From Alnus glutinosa (taxonomy: Eukaryota; Streptophyta; Magnoliopsida; Fagales; Betulaceae), in contig NC_084892.1 in NCBI RefSeq assembly GCF_958979055.1, positions 1,244,001 through 1,308,000 on the forward strand: a stretch of DNA of 64,000 nt, given 5' to 3'. Positions 54,994 through 64,000 of this stretch are shown here, piece after piece. The notes under the pieces were generated by a model. It did not search any database. It was not told where the DNA came from and saw only the letters and a program-made list of their open reading frames with translations. The first letter of the stretch is position 1; every line of letters starts with the position of its first letter. A program made the translations under genes and the position numbers.

Positions 54994-56113
54994 ATAAGGT
55001 TGTAGTTTTTCCTTGTTCATTCAGATCTATTCTTTTCTCTGTTTTGTTTAATTTTCTCTCTGTATGTATTTGTGCATTTGGTTTTCGTTCCATGCTCTGT
55101 ATACCTTTCTTAAATCTCAGTCAATTGCTATATGCCCGAGTTTTTCTTGTTGTCGTTAGACCAAATAAATATTTCATGAAGTTATTCACCCCATTGCTTG
55201 GACACTACATATTCAATTTTTTTCATTGATTTCTGAAAAAAAAAAATTGAAAAATTAAAAAAACGAAAATATGAAAAATTACAAAAACAAAAAAGAAAAG
55301 AATAACTGATTTTTTTTTTTTTAAAAAAAATATAATTTTAAAAAACGAAAAAAAAAAAAAATTGAAGCACCAGCTTTTTTAAAAAAATAATTTTTGTTTT
55401 CTTAATTATTTGTTTTCTCAATCAAACAACCTATCTTGAGCGTCCTGGCCGGCCTCTTCTTCTTTACAAGTTTATAGAAATATAAATTTATGCATCTCCT
55501 GATCTTAGCATAAATTTTCAAGCCAATCTATAAAATTGTCACGTATCTTTAGCATATGAGTTGCACATTATTTTTTAATAGAGTATGAAAAACATATGCA
55601 TTTTTAATAGAATTTTCTCAAACTTTATTAATTAATGTTATTAAAAAAAAATGTATATCTCACATGGCAATTTTATAGATAGGTCGATAAAAATTTCTCC
55701 AACCTATATAGGAGGAAAACTATATCCTCAAGGAAAAAATATTCAAATTAAGAATATAGAAATCAAATCAGTGTTTCATGGGATTATAGCAACTGGACCC
55801 AACTTTAATCAGACACACAGATATGTAGATCAACTGATCAAGCCAGTGTGTAATTCATAGATGGATCCGAAGCCCGTTAATTAGAAGCCAACTGCTAGCT
55901 ACTTCCTTGCAAATGCAGTCAAAGATAGGCCCAATAAAATTTTATATATCAGGGCCCATTAATCCATGTATACATACGTGTCCAATTCTCTAACAAAATT
56001 AGATAAGCATCCACACTGTCAGGACTAATACGTTAGAGTACGCGATTTTTTATTTACAAGTCCTTACAAATTAAATCAAAACATTCATTTTCTTGTATTT
56101 GCTCAGACGAAAG

Positions 56114-56151
<38 letters not shown>

Positions 56152-57129
56152 AAAGAGAACTTAGCCCAGCCTCAACTCAGCGGTAGCAACACCCTTAAAA
56201 AATGAAAGTTACTTTTAAATTTAGGCTGATATTGAACTAAAAAAACCCAATCCAAAACTAAAATTAGACACCATGAATGATAAAAATATAGTATATGAAA
56301 AGAACGAAAAAATATATATATATATATCTATCATTATGTTTTATTATTTTAATTTTGCCCCTACTAAGACAAATTTCTAGTTCTGCAGCTGTTTGTGTGA
56401 TAATGGTTTTTGGTGGTTTTTTTTAACTTTTTTTTTTTTTTTTTTAAATTTATATTTGGCTTGCAACCCAACTCACGTTGGAATTCACATTGGAGTTTAC
56501 ATTCATGAGTTAGGTTGATCGAAAACAATTTTTATTTGAGTATGGTAACCAAAAAAAGAAAAAAGAAAAAAGGAGGAGGTGGAGGAAAAAGATTAGAAAG
56601 ACATGATGAATCTCATAAACAGACACAACAGAACTACAATATGACTGCATTATACAGCAACAACATCATATCATAAAAGCCACATGAGCAAGCATGTTCT
56701 AATATTATATACGTACAAAATGGCGCTTTCTGGTCTTTTTCCATGTGGTCCATGCATGCATGTGCACAAGTTATAATATTTATTTACATGCCATATAGCA
56801 ACAACTACGTACAATTACAGAAATATTTACTTAATACAAATTAAAATGATCAAAATGTTTACAACATAATCAAGCTAGGAACAAACATCTTTGAACTGAG
56901 TTGCATCGAGGCTTATTAGTTGCTGAAAATATATCTCTTGCTCAAGTCCTGCCATGGAAGCTGCAAATATATATAGACATGTGAACTTAAGATGAGAACA
57001 AAACAAGTGAGAAATACGTGATTACAAAAGAAAAATAAACAAATTTAACTTGAATATGTAAATAGTATTAACGATTGATATTGAAATGTTAGAGAATACC
57101 ATCTTACCATCTACTTCTTCAATTTTGGG
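54994..57129. other. Intergenic DNA and NLR4 3' flank
   Basis: Positions 55230-55400 are A/T homopolymer-rich. Positions 55860-56000 match 40590-40740 ('gcagtcaaagataggccca', 'ttaatccatgta'). A 40-base A run lies at about 56109-56149. From 56820 the conserved NLR 3' flank begins, with an acceptor-like 'tatatttgcag' (minus strand, about 56960) and a GTAAGAT donor near 57105. No gene is visible. Confidence 0.55.
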
Positions 57130-59706
57130 CTAATCTTGTAGTCGAACAGTTGCTATATGATCAATCTTGAACGAATCTTCCTCTTTGCATTTCCTAATCA
57201 ATTCAGGACAATATTCGATCGTCAATTCTCTTAGTGCAATGAGACGATCCTTAGGAAGAGATGACAACTTGGGGCAACCGATAATCTCAAGTGATTTCAG
57301 ATCACTGCCCCACTCCACCTCCGGTAAGGCCATGAAGTTCTCACAAAATGAAATACTCAGGAACTGCAAAGTGTTAGCGGATCCTTCGAGCCATGGCGGC
57401 AAAGACTCCAACTCTGGTAAATTGTAAATCTTCAATTTTCGAATCTTGAACTTGAGATCCCGATCGTCTTCTGTTCCTGTCAAAAAGGGCAGTACATGTC
57501 GTTCTTTTTGTAGTGTAAGCACTTTACAATCTTCAATTACCAAGGCCTCTAAGGCGGTTAGGCATTTGACATCAAGATTCAGAGAGGTCAAGCTTTCACA
57601 ACCTGAAACAATCAATGTTCGAAGGTTGGCAAGGCTCTTCTCCATCCTTTGAAACAAACTTTCTAGTCCCGGACAGCGAGATACAAGCAAAAACTGAAGT
57701 GAATTCAAACAGTTTTCACCATTCCCAAACAAGAATTCGTTAGTTGTTGTTACTGTCAAATGCCTAAGGCTGATCATCTTCCTTGTATCTTTGGGCAGCC
57801 GCTCAAGCGTCGAACATCCATGAAGTAATAAAGTTTGCAAATTATACAACTTGCAAATGGAATTAGGAAGTTTCTTGATCTTTTCATTCCCAGCTAAACT
57901 TAAATATCTCAAATGCTGCAAATTACCAATAGAGCTTGGCAACACCTCAAAACATGAATCACTTAAGCACAGCACCCGCAAGCAATTGAATCTCGAGATG
58001 CATTTTTCAACTAAAATCAGCTCTTGTTGTTTGGTTTGGAACAAAGTGGTCCGCACATCGCTGCTTATTGTGTCAAAGAAACTTGGAACTTGTCGACCAT
58101 CGTGTGAAAATGACAAATGGCGAACTGTTTTAGCATTGTTTTGGGTGTGAAAGTCGTCTGCTGAACACACTTCTTCTGCAACCTTGAGTGCAAGATCATG
58201 GACGAGATCGTGCATTCTAAACTGATACCCATTGTTCCAGAAATCTTTCTCAACATCTTGGAAGAAAGATCTGGACCACAACTCCTTGAAATACATGTCG
58301 CCAACGTCTTCCAACTCTTCATCTTGAGTATTAGGCTTTTTATTAAGGAGTCCATGCGCCATCCAAAATGCAATCAACTTACCACTATCGAATAAATAAT
58401 TCTTTGGAAAAAGAGAACAGAAAGAAAAGCATTGCTTCAAGTGAGATGGCATTGGATTATAACTTAATTGTAAGGCAGGTAAAATGTCACCCTCCTTTTG
58501 TTCTAATTTCCATATCTCATTATCTCTCACAAATTTCCACTCCCGTTCATTAACCTTTGAGAAAAGTAGGCTGCCTAAAGTCCTTATTGCCAATGGAACT
58601 CCTTTACATTTTTTTACAATTTCTTTTCCAATTTCTAAGAGGTTTGGATATTGTTTGTCTTCCCCTTCGTTAAATGCATACTTTATAAACAAAGACAGAG
58701 AATCCTTTTCAGATAAACCTTCTAAAGTGTATGAGGAAACTGCACTCATAATGCTGGCAACCTTATTAGTACGTGTTGTCACTAAAATTTTACTTCCTTT
58801 GGCACCACCGAGTAATAAATCTTTCAACTCATTCCACTTATTACGATCTTCATTCCAAACATCATCCAAGACGAGTAAAAATCTCTTATTCTTTAACTTT
58901 TCTCTCATCTTGGTTTGCAACCCATTATGAGGCCCGAAGTTTTCGTCAATTCTAACACCTGATTCCATAAGGATTTCTCTTATTAATCTGGGAATTTCAA
59001 AATCTTCAGACACACAAATCCACATTCTTAATTCAAAATGATGAGCCACACATTCATCATCGTATACCAACTTAGCAACAGTGGTCTTCCCCAACCCTCC
59101 GATTCCATCTATACGAATCACATTGACATTTTGGTTACCATTAGGTTGCCTCAAAAGATCACTTATTATATTTTCTTTATAATTATTCCTACCGATGACA
59201 TCTGAAGGAGGAACAAATGAGTGGGTCATTTCCCTCCTCGTGTGTATGACACGCCTATCTTCAACTCGTGCTGCTGTGAGATCAAATTGATCCTTTTCAC
59301 CTGCAATCTTACCTAACCTCTCCCTAATGCTCTTGATTTTATCAACCACTTGAAAATGGCGTGACCAAAAGGCTTTAGTGCGTGAAGAAAAATCACATAC
59401 CTCTTTAATGGTGCGCCCATATTTGTCGTTCGCTCGCTTCCTTTGAACTTGGTACTCAACTTCATCCAAAACTTCCTCAATCTCATGAAAAATATCTTTG
59501 AGCTTCCCTAGCCAGTTGCTCAGTGCGTGGTTGCTAGCTTGCTTCTCCTCAGCATCCAAGAGCACGGCTTCAATTGTTGTCATGGTGTCCGTAAGTTCTT
59601 TCAGCTCTCCTTCGATTTTAACTATCATTCTGAACTCTCTCCAAACAATGGATCCTAGCTTCCCCAAGACATTTGCTGCGATAGCAGAGGCAAGTTGATC
59701 AGCCAT
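57130..59706 (-). CDS. NLR4: intact CC-NB-ARC-LRR receptor, most diverged
   Basis: The protein has 858 residues from MADQLASAIA. The coiled coil spans 1-150 with EEVLDEVEY near 77-85. The P-loop GIGGLGKTT is at 201-209, RNBS-A MWICVSEDFE near 229, kinase-2 LVLDDVW at 278-284, RNBS-B SKILVTTRT at 305-313, GVPLA at 369-373, RNBS-D CFSFCSLFPKN near 426 and MHDLVHD at 498-504. LRRs run from about 560 to the end (VRLQD). The stop precedes the conserved GTAAGAT donor, so the terminal intron would be in the 3' UTR here. No transporter remnant was found upstream, so it sits outside the three-unit array. It is expected to be a cytoplasmic ATP-binding immune sensor; its ligand is unknown. Confidence 0.94.
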   Translation of the reverse strand: MADQLASAIAANVLGKLGSIVWREFRMIVKIEGELKELTDTMTTIEAVLLDAEEKQASNHALSNWLGKLKDIFHEIEEVLDEVEYQVQRKRANDKYGRTIKEVCDFSSRTKAFWSRHFQVVDKIKSIRERLGKIAGEKDQFDLTAARVEDRRVIHTRREMTHSFVPPSDVIGRNNYKENIISDLLRQPNGNQNVNVIRIDGIGGLGKTTVAKLVYDDECVAHHFELRMWICVSEDFEIPRLIREILMESGVRIDENFGPHNGLQTKMREKLKNKRFLLVLDDVWNEDRNKWNELKDLLLGGAKGSKILVTTRTNKVASIMSAVSSYTLEGLSEKDSLSLFIKYAFNEGEDKQYPNLLEIGKEIVKKCKGVPLAIRTLGSLLFSKVNEREWKFVRDNEIWKLEQKEGDILPALQLSYNPMPSHLKQCFSFCSLFPKNYLFDSGKLIAFWMAHGLLNKKPNTQDEELEDVGDMYFKELWSRSFFQDVEKDFWNNGYQFRMHDLVHDLALKVAEEVCSADDFHTQNNAKTVRHLSFSHDGRQVPSFFDTISSDVRTTLFQTKQQELILVEKCISRFNCLRVLCLSDSCFEVLPSSIGNLQHLRYLSLAGNEKIKKLPNSICKLYNLQTLLLHGCSTLERLPKDTRKMISLRHLTVTTTNEFLFGNGENCLNSLQFLLVSRCPGLESLFQRMEKSLANLRTLIVSGCESLTSLNLDVKCLTALEALVIEDCKVLTLQKERHVLPFLTGTEDDRDLKFKIRKLKIYNLPELESLPPWLEGSANTLQFLSISFCENFMALPEVEWGSDLKSLEIIGCPKLSSLPKDRLIALRELTIEYCPELIRKCKEEDSFKIDHIATVRLQD
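59083..59106 (-). promoter_or_regulatory. P-loop site resembling a miR482/2118 target
   Basis: The codons read GGAATCGGAGGGTTGGGGAAGA on the minus strand, again near the miR482/2118 recognition pattern. The third-base changes relative to NLR1-3 keep the overall match. Confidence 0.35.
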
Positions 59707-60673
59707 GTTCTTGACCTTGGTGGCCGGATGTTACAATACACCGAAGATGCAGCAGTAAATTAAGGAAGATGGTGGTGCTCTGTGGTAGTGAAGGGTAGAT
59801 CTAACTAGATGTCACAAATTGCAAAGAAAAATAAAGGGTGGATTCAAAGGGTTTTGGGTTATTTGGATGACATGATGACAATTATATCTGTGTTTCTGTT
59901 GTGTCATTCGGAATCTAGGATGAGCAGCTAGCTGGAGGTAGGCGAAGACTAGGTAATTAATAAGAAGGAAGGAAGAAAGAATTAAACTGAAGTTTGTTGA
60001 GTAGAACTACGGGTCTTATAGGAGTATTATTGGAGAAGTGGGAATCATTTATATTGTTTAAAGTTGTGAGCTTCCTAGTTCCTTGTGCTTTTCCTCTTGC
60101 AATTCGCCAACTCTCAAAACCCCATGCTACATGTAGAAATTAATGTTAATCCATTACAGAACCCACCCCATGTCTCTAGACTCCTGCATAACAGTTACAG
60201 GTCTCAATCCATTATTATCGAACGTATATTCTTACCGAGTGACTTATGGAGATGGGAGACTTGGAAAAGTAAAAGTCCAAAAGACTGATCGATCGTGAGA
60301 GCAAGACAAAATAGTTGGCCCTATAAGGAGTTGTAGTTGCAGTACGTTGCCGCTGGATGTTTCCTAGTGTTCTAGACTTGGTTCAATATTGACCAATTCA
60401 ACACATTGAAGGGGATGAGAGCCAGCCACATTAAAACTTCTACTACTTGGCCACTTGCACCTAATTAGTTGGCCGTCTTTTTCCTGTGTGTGAATTTCCA
60501 CAGACATGTAGAGATTCCACTTCTTCGTATGAAATACTCAAGTTTCAAAATTCTTGGTTTTGACTTAGATTTTTTGGCACCCTTTTGGTCCAATGCCTGC
60601 GATGTTCACCTTGCTCAGTCTAATTACACCAAGCCATACTTTCATTTAAAAAGTTACTCTATTATTTCCATAG
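59707..60673 (-). promoter_or_regulatory. NLR4 leader and upstream spacer
   Basis: Positions 59707-59960 are a diverged copy of the shared NLR leader ('acaccgaagatgcagcag', 'tgcaaagaaaaataaaggg'). Beyond 59960 the DNA is unique in the window and no gene is seen. Confidence 0.5.
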
Positions 60674-61706
60674 GGGTAATTACCTTTTCCCCTCATGAAC
60701 TACTGGCATGTGTCATATTGCCCTCACGAACTATCACTTCGACAAAAAAAGAGCATCAAACTACCATCTTTACATATGTTGGCCCCTTCTGTCAATAAAC
60801 CCCGTTAATTTGGATGGAATATGTCATTTTTTACAGTTAATTTTGATTTAAAGACTAAATTAATGCCCTCTACAGTAATTAATAAAAAATATTAAAATTA
60901 ATATATATTTTTTTTAAAAAAAAAAAAAACTAAAGGAAAATCTGCTACCCCCTGAGGTGGCCGAGTGGCCTGCGAGCCACCCCAGAGATGGCCGGAGCCA
61001 CCTTTAGGGGTGGCTCCCGGGCCACCCCGGAAGATAAGTGGCCGTGCGGTCGCCCCTTAGGCCGGGGTGGGCCGCGAGCCACCCAAGAGGTGGCCAGAGC
61101 CACCTTTAGGGGTGGCTCGGAAGTTGGGTGGCCACGCGACCACGCTAGAAAAGACCTAGGGTGGCCGTGCGGCCACCCCTTAGGCCGGGGTGGGCCGCAA
61201 GCCACCCCGAAAGCTGGGTGGCTGCGCTGTCACCCCAGGTTCTGGGGTGGCCGTGCTGCTAGCCCTTAGGCTGAGGTGGGCCGCGAGCCACCTTTAGGGG
61301 TGGCTCCGGGCCACCTCGGAAGCTAGGTGGCCGCACGATCACTCCAGGTTCTGGGGTGGCCGTGCGGCTACCCCTTAGGCCGAGGTGGGCCGCAAGCCAC
61401 CTCAGGGAGTAGCTGCCGCCACCCCTTTTTCCTTTAGTTTTTTAGTTTTTTTTTTTTTTTTTTTTTTGATAAGTAAAATATTTTGTAAGAGAGATAGAAG
61501 GGTATTTAGGTCATTTTTTTAAGAGGGTATTTAGATCATTTTTGAAATTGAGTTAGGGCATTTAAGTCTTTGCATGAATCAGACTGACGAAAGGGGCCAA
61601 AGTATGTAAAGATAGTAGTTTGATGCTCTTTTTTTTGTCGAAGTGGTAGTTTGTGGGGGCAAAGTGACACAGATCGATAGTTTATAAGGGAAAAATGTAA
61701 TTACCC
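60674..61706. mobile_element. Long-TIR Mutator-like MITE with a GC-rich core
   Basis: The left arm GGGTAATTACCTTTTCCCC and the inverted right arm GGGTAATTACATTTTTCCC extend over at least 120 bp, including matched 'cacttcgacaaaaaaa', 'gagcatcaaactac' and 'ttggcccctt' blocks. The core at 60950-61430 is over 65% GC and built from repeated modules. No transposase is present. Flanking 9-bp duplications are not clear. Confidence 0.75.
60950..61430. repeat. GC-rich irregular tandem repeat
   Basis: Modules of the form 'ccccttaggccggggtggg' recur at about 61050, 61176, 61262 and 61372 with 'ggccgtgcggc' and 'gccacctttaggggtggct' between them. Spacing is irregular, from about 87 to 126 bp. Both strands appear open only because stop codons are rare in such GC-rich text; this is not coding. 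Confidence 0.85.
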
Positions 61707-63339
61707 TTTTTAATTTCTTTTAACCTTTATTTGTCTCGGTGTTACATTTGGTGGAGCTAGGTCATGTTATGATTCGACTCGTCTTAAGAGAGTGTCTGCC
61801 TGCAAATGCCCCACATTGCATGTCTATCTTAATTGGTGCCGCAGTAGATATGGTGATACTATATATAATTAACGATTAACCTCGGTAGGGAGTTCTAGCT
61901 AGCATCCTGTTGCCCCTACGTACCCTTTTTGCCAAGAAAAGAAGAGTTGCATAAAGCCGAATTAATTAATAAATGAGTTGGTTTTGGGGATGAAGTTCTA
62001 ATTGGGTGGGTGGACTATGACTTGCCATTTAAGATGTTTCTCCTAAAACAAGTTGACAGCTTAAGAGTTAAGCCCTTTTTAGACAAGTTTAAGCATACAA
62101 AGAATAATTCCACTATGCCATGCACCGGTGAGCTTCCATAGATATGTGTTTGCTTTCTTGATGAAGTCTTGTAATACTTGAAAGATAGATTCCATAGATA
62201 TGCTTCATGATTATAGCAAAATTATATACTTCATAGTTATACTAGTTATTCTTTTTTATATATATAGTCCTCTCTCTATATATGGGTTTTTGTGTATATT
62301 TTGCACTCTTATGTGTACTTTTCCGATCCCTTTTATTTAATTCTTAATAATGATACTTGCATAGATTAAAAGCGTGTGTGGAGGGGAGAATTTTCACAAG
62401 ATGTCCGAATAAATGAAGGTGAGTAGTCGATGGATGGTTGAATATTGATAGTGGGTGAAGTGGAGATATGTGATGTGATTAAAGGAGTATTGTTATAAAT
62501 TATATTTTTATTTTATAAATATTTTATAATTTTGGTGTGGCAGTTTTATCTAACTTCTTGAATAAATTATTGTTAAAAAATAATAATAATAATAATGAAC
62601 ATTGTTATGTCAATATTATGAAATATTAATGAGATAATATTGTAGTTTTCTTATTAAAGGCGTGAATATGCGTGTGATGGGTTGTGCCGTTGTGGTTTCA
62701 GCTGAGATGGCCTTCTAGGATATGGTAAAGATGGAGGAGTGCGGATTTGGGCTTATATTCGGTTGCGAATTGGGCTTCCTTTAACAGTTTTGGTTAATGG
62801 ATTAGTAACTTTTTTGTAGCCAATGTAGGGGGTTCTATTAGAAAGCGGTGGGCTTATTGATCAGGCCCGTTTAGTAATCCCCCTCCCCTCCCCTCCCCTC
62901 CCCTTCCCTTATGGGAGAATATTTTTTTTGCGTGCGAGTAAAAAGTGATTGATGTGATATAAAGTAGAAAGAATTTATATGGAAAAGTAAAAATTTTTTA
63001 TCTTGTAGTGGATTTTTTTATTTAAATAATAATAAAAAATTATTGATGTAATATAAAAAGTAAAAAAGGTTAAGAATGTTTTGAGTTGATGTTTTTTGGG
63101 AATGGTAAAAATAAGGGGAAGGGGGAGGGGAGGGGGTTATTAAACGGGGCACCAGTTTCTTCTTTAGTATTTCAATTCATTCAGAACTTTGTGATGAAGC
63201 ATAGTTTGTAAAAGGAGGTTGGACAATTCCATTAATTAACTCCAGTTTCTTCAACTGGCGACCTTTCTTCGAGCTTCTTCTTGAGAGAGAGAGAGAGAGA
63301 GAGAGAGTCTCGTTTTTAACTAAAGAAAGAGAGCTAGAG
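61707..63339. other. Intergenic DNA with NLR-flank fragments and a G-rich MITE
   Basis: The 62265-62320 stretch matches the repeat near 550-600 and 47600 ('gggtttttgtgtatat'). Positions 63160-63260 match 49750-49860 ('cattcagaactttgtgat'). A GA microsatellite lies at about 63283-63307. No gene is visible. Confidence 0.5.
62864..63150. mobile_element. MITE with G/C-run subterminal repeats
   Basis: The left end GGCCCGTTTAGTAATCCCCC is mirrored by GGGGGTTATTAAACGGGGC at the right end. The inverted arms carry CCCCT repeats (62878-62909) and GGGGA repeats (63115-63136). The interior of about 200 bp is A/T-rich. No target duplication could be fixed. Confidence 0.6.
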
Positions 63340-64000
63340 TTTGAGCATCTTTGTGCCGGGGGAGGGAGGTTTCACGCCACCCTCCTCCCGGAGCTGGTCC
63401 TCCTAACCTTTCTAAGGCCAGAGTGGTTTTTGGCCCTCACTGGTGCGAACCAGTGGAGGCTAAATGTCTCCCAGCCTCTAGGGCTGTGGAGTTTTGTTTT
63501 CCCTTAGCTTATGCTGGTGGTGGCTATTGTTTCTCCTAGCCTTTAGAGCTATGGAGTTTTTCTTCCCTTTATGTTGTTTTTTTTGGTTTTCTGACAGAAG
63601 CTACACTAACAGTTGGTTGAGGGATGGTCATTCGTGGTGTGTCTCCGGCGAAGGTGGTCTGGCTGTACAAAATTTGGGGTTATCTTTGGAGCTAGATCTA
63701 TGGTCTTCGGCTGGTTTTCTCTTGACACGCGCTCTTCCGTGGTGGTCACCAGCTTCTTTCGGTCCGGTTGTGTCAAGCCACGGTCGTGGTGGTCCTTCCT
63801 GCTCAGGGAGTGGCCAGCATGCGCCAGGGAGTTTTCTCCCGCTACCAGTGCGTGAGGGCCATAGCTTGTCGTGTCCGGCGGTGGTTGGTGGAGATCGGTG
63901 GTTCCGAATGTCGTCTGCTACTGGAGGGCTTCTGAAGACGGCGTGTGCCTTGCACGCATCGGCTCCAGCGATTCCCGATGCTGGTTGTTTTTGTAGTTTT
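63340..64000 (+). mobile_element. LINE-like retroposon 5' region (runs off the window)
   Basis: GC-rich text shares word blocks with the minus strand of 12885-13870: a 'gggggaggg' box, 'ccagtggaggct', 'ctcccagcct', and 'agcctttagagctatgg'. The orientation is opposite. The element continues past the end of the window. Short open frames here are not convincing genes. Confidence 0.45.

Noticed and set aside
55651..55860. 69-codon plus-strand frame
   Set aside because: It is AT-rich, has no family match, and partly overlaps a flank sequence duplicated at 40590.
60945..61269. Long Pro/His/Gly-rich frames on both strands
   Set aside because: They lie in a GC-rich tandem repeat in which stop codons are rare; both strands are open and the text is repetitive.

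Overview
The window is nuclear DNA of a flowering plant, most likely a woody eudicot. The evidence is AT-rich intergenic DNA, coiled-coil NLR immune receptor genes, plant-type LTR retrotransposons (Ty3 Tat clade, Ty1/copia), MULE, hAT and PIF/Harbinger elements, and fragments of plant-only families (PPR, FLS2-type LRR, OFP-like). A rosid such as a Fagales tree is only a guess. Nothing prokaryotic, organellar, rRNA or tRNA was seen.

The backbone is a head-to-tail cluster of four CC-NB-ARC-LRR genes, all on the minus strand: NLR1 (7889-10433, dead), NLR2 (16711-19449, intact), NLR3 (42296-44836, intact with an altered C-terminus) and NLR4 (57130-59706, intact and most diverged). NLR1-3 lie in tandemly duplicated units: conserved 3' flank, NLR, conserved 5' leader, about 1 kb of spacer, then a truncated exon of an NCS1 nucleobase transporter (PLUTO-like). 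Three such transporter remnants are present (14780-15313; 20870-20991 plus 35061-35215; 46725-46995). An orphan NLR leader (11020-11345) and an NLR 3' flank without an NLR (48300-48400) point to further lost copies.

Mobile DNA has expanded and split the units. A 14 kb Tat-clade Ty3 element (20992-35060, minus, TSD GAAGA) lies inside transporter remnant 2, and the two other remnants show the unoccupied site. That element carries an antisense accessory ORF and is itself split by a 3 kb solo LTR (27637-30641) in its second RNase H domain. A related solo LTR (about 1414-4440) truncates a MULE transposase gene (4441-6643). hAT elements lie at 6834-7655 and 14967-15260, a PIF/Harbinger-type element containing a copia-like LTR at 35937-39061, and a GC-rich long-TIR element at 60674-61706.

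The most notable locus is a three-level nest at 50015-53638. The outer Mutator-like element has roughly 200-bp terminal inverted repeats and a 9-bp TSD. It carries pieces of at least four unrelated host genes: a PPR gene, an FLS2-like receptor ectodomain, a C2HC zinc-finger gene on the opposite strand, and a group II intron maturase-like gene. This is a Pack-MULE structure inside an immune-receptor cluster. One apparently ordinary host gene outside the NLR family, an OFP-like 218-residue protein, lies at 54337-54993 on the plus strand.

The intact NLR proteins are expected to act as intracellular pathogen sensors. Their P-loop codons resemble the plant miR482/2118 target site, so small-RNA control is plausible. 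No wholly new class of system was found; the novelty is in the structure of the duplicated unit and the nested gene-capture element.
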